From contig NZ_JACCBF010000001.1 in NCBI RefSeq assembly GCF_013409625.1, forward strand, positions 3,661,001 through 3,725,000: a stretch of 64,000 nt of DNA, given 5' to 3'. Shown here piece by piece: positions 58,863 through 64,000 of the stretch (position 1 is the first letter of the stretch; each line of letters begins with the position of its first letter). This DNA comes from Nocardioides kongjuensis. Its GTDB lineage: Bacteria; Actinomycetota; Actinomycetes; Propionibacteriales; Nocardioidaceae. Both the position numbers and the translations under genes were made by a program. The notes below the pieces were generated by a model that saw only the letters and a list, made by a program, of their open reading frames with translations, made no database searches and was not told the origin of the DNA.

Positions 58863-58899
58863 CCGGAATAGCCGGGCGCCCGGCGCCCTTGGGGAAGTC

Positions 58900-59346
58900 A
58901 TGACACTTCACGGTGAGTACGAGCCCAGCAGCCAGCAGTGGGTCCGCGACCAGGTCGCGGAGTACGAGGCCTCGGGCGGCACGAAGGCCAACACCCTGCG
59001 CGGCTCGAAGGACCCGATCGTGGTGATCACCTCGGTCGGCGCGAAGTCCGGCAAGCTGCGCAAGAACCCGGTGATGCGGGTGGAGAAGGACGGCGTGTAC
59101 GCCGCCATCGCGTCGAAGGGCGGAGCCCCGGAGAACCCGAGCTGGTACGCCAACTTCGTCGCGAACCCGCTCGTGGACCTGCAGGACGGGCCCCAGCCGA
59201 AGCCGTACACGGTGCGCCTCGCCGAGGGCGAGGAGCGCGCCCGGTGGTGGGAGCACGCCGTCGCGACCTGGCCGACCTACGCGTCGTACCAGGAGAAGAC
59301 GGACCGCGAGATCCCCGTGTTCCTGCTGGAGCCGGTCGCCGCCTGA
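58900..59346 (+). CDS. Deazaflavin (F420)-dependent nitroreductase-family protein
   Basis: A 148-residue DDN-like split-barrel protein. Typical segments are TLRGSKDPIVVITSVGAKSG (20 residues), GKLRKNPVMRVEKDG, YAAIASKGGAPENPSWYANF and the P-D/DGP loop. Such actinobacterial enzymes use reduced F420 to reduce quinones, nitro compounds and other substrates. ATG 58900 lies 38 bases after thioredoxin, with only a weak GGG-rich ribosome site, so it is probably part of the same unit. Confidence 0.9.
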   Translation: MTLHGEYEPSSQQWVRDQVAEYEASGGTKANTLRGSKDPIVVITSVGAKSGKLRKNPVMRVEKDGVYAAIASKGGAPENPSWYANFVANPLVDLQDGPQPKPYTVRLAEGEERARWWEHAVATWPTYASYQEKTDREIPVFLLEPVAA

Positions 59347-59357
59347 GCCTGGACGAC

Positions 59358-59425
59358 GAAACTGGCGCTTGGACGACGATGCTTCCTCGTCCAAGCACGA
59401 GTTTCACCGGCCGGCCGGTGAAACT
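59358..59425. terminator. Bidirectional terminator with two competing hairpins
   Basis: GCTTGGACGA (59367-59376) pairs with TCGTCCAAGC (59387-59396). Immediately after it, 59400-59425 is a perfect 26-bp palindrome (AGTTTCACCGGCC and its complement). AGTTTC (59400-59405) can pair with GAAACT upstream (59358-59363) or downstream (59420-59425), so the two structures compete. It lies between convergent genes. Confidence 0.75.
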
Positions 59426-59432
59426 GGCACCG

Positions 59433-60044
59433 TCAGCTGTTCGCGATCGTGACGGTCAGGCCGCACAGGTGGCCCAGCCGCATGATCTCCGAGTCGGCGA
59501 AGTCCGGGCCGCCGCGACGGCCGACGACGACGATCTCGTTGCCGTCGAGCCGCGCGGCCGCGAACAGGGTGACCTCGCCCTCGGGGGACTCGAGCCGGGT
59601 CGGCGACTCGATCTCGATGAACTCGAACTCGTCCGGCGCGGCGCTCGTGCCGTGGACGACACCCTTCGCCCGGTGCACGCGCGCGGCCCAGTCGACGCGG
59701 AAGGTCGCGGGCAGCAGGTCGATCAGCTTGTCGAAGGCCTGGTCGGGTGCAGCGGTCAGCTCCTCGACCGCCTCGAGGTCGAGCATCAGGTTGCCACCGG
59801 CCGGGTAGCGGCTGACGAAGAGCACCTCGACGCCGTCGAGCGCGTTGCACGCCGACACCACCGAGTCGGGCATCATGCCCTGCTCCAGCTCGAGCAGGAC
59901 GTCGTCGACGGCCGTGCCGTCGTCGATGCGGTGCTCGACGATCTCGATCGCCTCGATGTCGCCACCCGCCATACCGATCGCCGTCGCGACGCGACCCAGC
60001 GAACCGGGGACGTCGGGCAGCAGCACGCGGAGCAGGAATGGCAT
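59433..60044 (-). CDS. ACT-domain protein
   Basis: A 203-residue protein beginning with an ACT domain (LRVLLPDVPGSLGRVATAIGMAG, with the D-x-P-G-x-L hallmark). A second, less conserved region of about 110 residues follows. ACT domains bind amino acids, but no catalytic domain is attached here, so it may be a ligand-responsive regulator. ATG 60044 was chosen at the first ACT residue; the frame stays open to 61607 only as a shadow of recD. The function is not known. Confidence 0.75.
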   Translation of the reverse strand: MPFLLRVLLPDVPGSLGRVATAIGMAGGDIEAIEIVEHRIDDGTAVDDVLLELEQGMMPDSVVSACNALDGVEVLFVSRYPAGGNLMLDLEAVEELTAAPDQAFDKLIDLLPATFRVDWAARVHRAKGVVHGTSAAPDEFEFIEIESPTRLESPEGEVTLFAAARLDGNEIVVVGRRGGPDFADSEIMRLGHLCGLTVTIANS

Positions 60045-60112
60045 GGTCTCGACACTAACCCGCCCAGGTTTCGGTCGGGTTGCAGGCCCACCGGTTGGGC
60101 CCGAGGTCAAGG

Positions 60113-61882
60113 TCAGGGAGCGAGCCGGTGCCGCAGGCCGGTCGCGCGCTGCGCGGTCGTCGTCACCGCAGCGCGTACGGCGGCCTCGGACCCCACCACG
60201 AGCAGGCTCTCCCGCGCCCGGGTGACCGCGGTGTAGAACAGCTCGCGGCTGAGCAGGCGCGAGCCCTCCTCCGGCAGCAGTACGGCGATCCGCGTGGCCT
60301 GGCTGCCCTGGCTCTTGTGGATCGTCATCGCGTGCATGGTCTCGATCGCGTCGAGGCGGGCCGGGGCGAACGGGCGGGGCGCGCCGGCGCCGGCGATCCA
60401 CGCGCGGGGCCTGCCGGACGGGTCGGTCACGACGACACCGGTCTCGCCGTTGTAGACGTCGAGGGCGTAGTCGTTGCTGGTCACGAGGAGCGGGCGTCCG
60501 GCGTACCAGGCCGAGCCGAGGGGTGCTCCGAGCTCGGTGGCGAGCCACTGCTCGACGTGCCGGTTCCAGACCCGGACGCCGTAGGGGCCGTCGCGGTGGG
60601 CGCAGAGCAGGCGGAAGCCCTCGATCTCGGCGAGGGCGGGCTCGGGCCCCGCGTCGACCGCGGCGGTCCGCACGCGCAGCGCTGCAGCGGTGCACTCGGC
60701 CTGCAGTGCCTCGACGGGGTCGTCGGTGTTGCGCCACTCGACCTCGCCGGTGCCGGCGCGCAGGACCTCGATCACCCGGTCGGCGGCGTCGGGCGAGTCG
60801 TCGCGCAGGGCGGCGGCGAGGTCCTTGATCTCCTCGGTGGAGCGGTGGTTCTCGGTGAGGGCGACGACGGGCGAGTCGGGGTGCTCGGAGAAGCCGGCGA
60901 CCAGGTCGGAGAGCACGGCCCCCGCGCCGACGGACGTGAGCTGGCGCGGGTCGCCGACGAGGACCAGCCGGCTGTCGGGGCGCACCGCCTCGAGCAGCCG
61001 GGCCATCATGGTCAGGTCGACCATCGACGCCTCGTCGACGACGACGAGGTCGTACTTGAGCCGGTTGCCGCGGTCGCTGCGGAACCGCGTCGTGTTGTCG
61101 GGGCGCCAGCCCAGCAGCCGGTGGAGGGTCATCGCCTCGGGCGGTGTGAGCTGGTGGTCGGCGTCGCCCAGCGCCCCCAGGGCACCGAGCTCGGCGGAGA
61201 CCGCCTCCTGCAGCCGGGTCGCGGCCTTGCCGGTCGGCGCTGCCAGCGCGATCGACATCCGCCGCTCGTTGGCCACCGCGAACTGGTCGGCCAGCGCGAG
61301 CACCAGGCGCGCGACGGTGGTGGTCTTGCCGGTGCCGGGGCCGCCGGTGAGCACGGTGGTGCGGTGGCGGGCGGCGTGCTCGACCGCGGCCGCCTGCTCG
61401 GCGCTGAGGTGCTCGCCGCTCACCCGCTGCAGGGTGGCCGCGAGGACGGCCTCGTCGAGGGGCGGTGGACCGAGCTCGATGCGGGCGGTCAGGTCGTCGG
61501 CGACCTGGCGCTCGAGCCGGTGGTAGCGGTCGAGGTAGACCAGGTCGTGCTCGACGTGCAGCACCTCGGCGGACACGAGCACGGAGGACTCGACCGCCGC
61601 GACCCACTCGGCGCGGTCCGGCCAGAGCAGGCCGGTGCCGTCGAGGTCGGGCAGCGCGTCGAGGTCGAGGCCGACCGATCCCCCACGCACCGAGCGGACG
61701 GCGAGCGCGGCCGCGAGCAGCACCCGCTCGTCGTCCTCACCCGCGAGCGCAGCGACCCGCTCGGCCACCCGCACGTCGGCCGCGTCCACGACCCCGGCGG
61801 TGTTGAACGAGCCCAGCAACCCGTCGACCCGGCGGGCCAGGCGCGGGTCGTGGGGCGAGGTCGGCTCGAAGATCTCGGTCAC
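60113..61882 (-). CDS. recD: Exodeoxyribonuclease V alpha subunit RecD
   Basis: A 589-residue SF1 helicase of RecBCD. The N-terminal region is followed by Walker A GGPGTGKTTTVARL, VVVDEASMVDLTMMARLL (motif II), LVGDPRQLTSVGAG (motif III) and the C-terminal MTIHKSQGSQATRIAV and FYTAVTRARESLLVVG. It helps process double-strand ends for recombination. GTG 61882 overlaps the recB stop (GTGA), so recB and recD form one operon. Confidence 0.94.
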   Translation of the reverse strand: MTEIFEPTSPHDPRLARRVDGLLGSFNTAGVVDAADVRVAERVAALAGEDDERVLLAAALAVRSVRGGSVGLDLDALPDLDGTGLLWPDRAEWVAAVESSVLVSAEVLHVEHDLVYLDRYHRLERQVADDLTARIELGPPPLDEAVLAATLQRVSGEHLSAEQAAAVEHAARHRTTVLTGGPGTGKTTTVARLVLALADQFAVANERRMSIALAAPTGKAATRLQEAVSAELGALGALGDADHQLTPPEAMTLHRLLGWRPDNTTRFRSDRGNRLKYDLVVVDEASMVDLTMMARLLEAVRPDSRLVLVGDPRQLTSVGAGAVLSDLVAGFSEHPDSPVVALTENHRSTEEIKDLAAALRDDSPDAADRVIEVLRAGTGEVEWRNTDDPVEALQAECTAAALRVRTAAVDAGPEPALAEIEGFRLLCAHRDGPYGVRVWNRHVEQWLATELGAPLGSAWYAGRPLLVTSNDYALDVYNGETGVVVTDPSGRPRAWIAGAGAPRPFAPARLDAIETMHAMTIHKSQGSQATRIAVLLPEEGSRLLSRELFYTAVTRARESLLVVGSEAAVRAAVTTTAQRATGLRHRLAP

Positions 61883-64000
61883 GGCTTCGCCCCGTCCAGG
61901 AGGTCCGACAGCGCGACGACCAGCTCGACCGGCGGCTGCCAGGTGAAGATGCCGCACGGGTTGCCGTCGACCCGGGGCGTCTGCGGACCGCACATGCCGC
62001 GCAGGTAGAGGTACGCGACCCCGCCGAGGTGACGCACGGGGTCGTAGCCGGGCTGGCGCCAGCGCAGGAAGCGGTGCAGCACGACGGCGTACAGCAGGGC
62101 CTGGAGCGGGTAGTCGGAGTGCCCCATGGCGTCGTCGAGCGCGCTCGGCCGGTAGGCGCCCGCGGTGAGCGGCTCGTCGGTCGGCCCGAGCCAGTTGGTC
62201 TTGTAGTCGACGACGACGTAGCGGGGGTCGCCGTCGGCCGACGGCAGCCGGAGCACCACGTCGATCGAACCGGTCAGGTAGCCGCGGAGCACCTGGCCTC
62301 CGAGCAGCGGGTTGTCGAGCGCGTCGGCGTAGGCACGGACCGGGTCGCCCTCCGGCAGGTGCTTGCGCAGCAGGGACGCGATGTCGCCCAGCAGCACCTC
62401 GTCAGCCGACCGCGCCTGGTGGACCGGGTGGTCACCGCCGGAGAGCGGCAGCTCGAAGTCGAGCTCGCACAGGCGGTCGGTCGTGCCGACCCGGCGCAGC
62501 GTCGTGTCGTCCATCAGCGGCCCGAGCGGCGTGTCCAGCACCGCTACGAGGGCATCGGCGAGCTCCTCGGGATCGAGCGCCACCGGCCACCACGTCAGCT
62601 GCTCCGCGATGTGGCCGAGCAGCTCGGCACGCAGGTCGGGCACCGCGGGGTCGGCGTGCTCGAGGACCGCGTGGACCAGCGAGCCGAAGGTCGCACCGAG
62701 CGGCAGACCCGCCATCGGGGAGGGCAGGGCGAGCGCCGGGTCGGGTGCGGCGGTCTCGACCAGCGGCGGCAGGTCCTCGTCGTCCTTCGGCTCGATCTCG
62801 GGCTCGCTGCCGACGCCCGGGGCCGGGGCGCCGAGGTCGACGTGGCTCAGCGCGGAGTACGACGTACGCCGCCACCCGGTGTCGACGGACCGGGTGAACC
62901 CACGGGCGCCCAGTTCGGCCGGCGGCTCCTGCGGCAGCGGCGGGAGCTCGGTCGCGGGCTCGGCGACCTCGGGCACGAAGGCGCCCCGGTCGCGCCAGGT
63001 CGCGAAGAGCCGGGTCGCGGCGTCCTCGTCGGGCACCGGCGGGTCGACGGGGACCACGCTGCTCAGGCCCTTGCCGTCCGGCGCCGGACCGCGGAGCAGC
63101 AGGCGGTGCAGCGGGGACGCCTTGGCGTTGCTGGTCGGCGCCCACCAGGCGACGACCTGGCTCTGGGCGCGGGTGAGGGCGACGTAGAGCAGCCGCAGCC
63201 ACTCGCCGTTCTCCTCGTCCTTCCAGCGCCGGACGTGGTCGGCCCAGTCGGGGCCGGCATTGACGACGTCGAGGCAGCGGCGGCCGTCGGCGTCGTGGAA
63301 GAGCGGCTTGTCGGCCGTCTGCGCGACCCAGCGGTCGGCGAGCGAGGGCAGGTAGACGACGGGGTACTGCAGGCCCTTGCTCGCGTGGATCGTCACGAGC
63401 TGCACGGCATCGGCGTCGGAGTCGAGGCGGCGGGTCCGCTCCGCGCCGCGACCGTCGCGAGCCTCGAGCACCTGCTGGCGCAGCCACGCCAGCAGCGCGA
63501 CGGCGCCCATCTGCTCGCGCAGCGCGGCCTCGTGCAGCACCTCGCCGATGTGGCGCAGGTCGGTCAGGGTGCGCTCGCCACCGACCTGGCCGAGGAGCCG
63601 CTCGGGCATGCCACCGGACGTCGCGGCCTCGACGACTGCGGCGACGCCGCGCCGGCCGAGCGCCTCGGACCAGGACCGGAGCCGGTCGCCGAGGTCGTCG
63701 CTGAGGTCGTCACCGCCGGCATCGAGGGTCGCGGCGTCGTACCCGAGGAAGGAGGTGAGCGCCGCTGCCCGCACCCGGGGGGTGCGGTGGGGCTGCTCGA
63801 GGGCCTCGAGCAGGGAGAGCCACTCGACCGCGGCCGGCGTCGCGAACACGCTGCCGCCGCCGGCGATGACGGCGGCGACGCCGACCTCCTGCAGGGCGGC
63901 GCGGACCGCGGCCAGGTCGGCGTGGCGGTAGCAGATGACCGCGATGTCGTCGGGTCGCAGGTCGCGTCCTTCGAACTGCGCCCCGCTGGTGATCAGCGCC
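61879..64000 (-). CDS. recB: Exodeoxyribonuclease V beta subunit RecB, cut by window edge
   Basis: The 3' part (707 codons) of recB; its start lies beyond the window. Visible are helicase motifs VQLVTIHASKGLQYPVVYLP (20 residues) and LRLLYVALTRAQSQVVAWW. A long acidic linker follows, then the nuclease domain with YVVVDYKTNWLG, which carries the Asp and Lys of the RecB nuclease motif. The last residues reach TGA at 61879. It forms the helicase-nuclease of the RecBCD complex; recC is presumably further upstream. Confidence 0.93.
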   Translation of the reverse strand, partial: ALITSGAQFEGRDLRPDDIAVICYRHADLAAVRAALQEVGVAAVIAGGGSVFATPAAVEWLSLLEALEQPHRTPRVRAAALTSFLGYDAATLDAGGDDLSDDLGDRLRSWSEALGRRGVAAVVEAATSGGMPERLLGQVGGERTLTDLRHIGEVLHEAALREQMGAVALLAWLRQQVLEARDGRGAERTRRLDSDADAVQLVTIHASKGLQYPVVYLPSLADRWVAQTADKPLFHDADGRRCLDVVNAGPDWADHVRRWKDEENGEWLRLLYVALTRAQSQVVAWWAPTSNAKASPLHRLLLRGPAPDGKGLSSVVPVDPPVPDEDAATRLFATWRDRGAFVPEVAEPATELPPLPQEPPAELGARGFTRSVDTGWRRTSYSALSHVDLGAPAPGVGSEPEIEPKDDEDLPPLVETAAPDPALALPSPMAGLPLGATFGSLVHAVLEHADPAVPDLRAELLGHIAEQLTWWPVALDPEELADALVAVLDTPLGPLMDDTTLRRVGTTDRLCELDFELPLSGGDHPVHQARSADEVLLGDIASLLRKHLPEGDPVRAYADALDNPLLGGQVLRGYLTGSIDVVLRLPSADGDPRYVVVDYKTNWLGPTDEPLTAGAYRPSALDDAMGHSDYPLQALLYAVVLHRFLRWRQPGYDPVRHLGGVAYLYLRGMCGPQTPRVDGNPCGIFTWQPPVELVVALSDLLDGAKP

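Noticed and set aside
59433..61607. 724-codon frame across recD
   Set aside because: Only the last 203 codons (ACT-domain protein) make sense; the rest is an Arg/Pro-rich shadow of recD.
1..64000. CRISPR array, rRNA, tRNA or riboswitch
   Set aside because: No regularly spaced repeats and no conserved RNA motifs were recognised, including ahead of the cobalt genes and the urease-like operon.

Overview
The window reads as chromosome from a high-GC Gram-positive actinobacterium. The signs are GC-rich third positions, many GTG starts, ATGA/GTGA stop-start overlaps, a deazaflavin (F420)-type nitroreductase, a mycothiol-type DinB/MDMPI enzyme and a RecB-RecD pair beside menB. A Nocardioidaceae-like soil degrader (Nocardioides or Pimelobacter type) is my inference, not something the sequence proves. 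No rRNA, tRNA or CRISPR array was seen.

Left third (1-25.6 kb), nitrile and acyl-CoA catabolism. Reading right to left on the minus strand, an amidase, cobalt-type nitrile hydratase beta and alpha subunits, an activator and the CbtB/CbtA cobalt importer form one tightly overlapped operon. Around it lie an acyl-CoA dehydrogenase, an aldehyde dehydrogenase, a thioesterase, a TetR regulator, a DszA/NtaA-type monooxygenase, a PAS protein, an acyl-CoA synthetase and a MaoC-SDR-thiolase operon. Together these can take a nitrile to amide, acid, acyl-CoA and beta-oxidation products. Embedded in this region (12.3-19.8 kb) is an unusual operon: an ABC importer of the sugar/autoinducer class, a histone-deacetylase-fold amidohydrolase, a fused urease gamma-beta subunit and a divergent urease alpha subunit. 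No urease maturation gene is present.

Middle (24.4-36.6 kb). A flavin reductase fused to an IclR effector domain is followed by a polar amino acid ABC importer with a DoeA/creatinase-like M24 enzyme, a creatininase-family amidohydrolase and an Asp/Glu racemase. Then come a LysR regulator, an FAD oxidoreductase, an APC permease and an HxlR regulator.

Right-middle (36.6-52 kb). A second catabolic block carries a NitT/TauT ABC importer, a ketopantoate-reductase-like enzyme, an enolase-superfamily dehydratase, a crotonyl-CoA carboxylase/reductase-like enzyme, an MFS carrier, an enoyl-CoA hydratase, a PucR regulator, two metallo-beta-lactamase-fold hydrolases, a FadR-type GntR regulator and a flavin amine oxidase. 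An 11-bp inverted repeat of the FadR/GntR type sits in front of five of these transcription units, so the block looks like one regulon.

Right end (52-64 kb). A compact mobilisable element (MobF relaxase-helicase, two excisionase-like HTH proteins, tyrosine integrase) abuts the 3' end of menB. The integrase frame has no stop at the boundary and runs antisense through menB. Beyond it is core chromosome: menB, a MerR regulator with thioredoxin, the F420-type protein, an ACT-domain protein, recD and the start-truncated recB.
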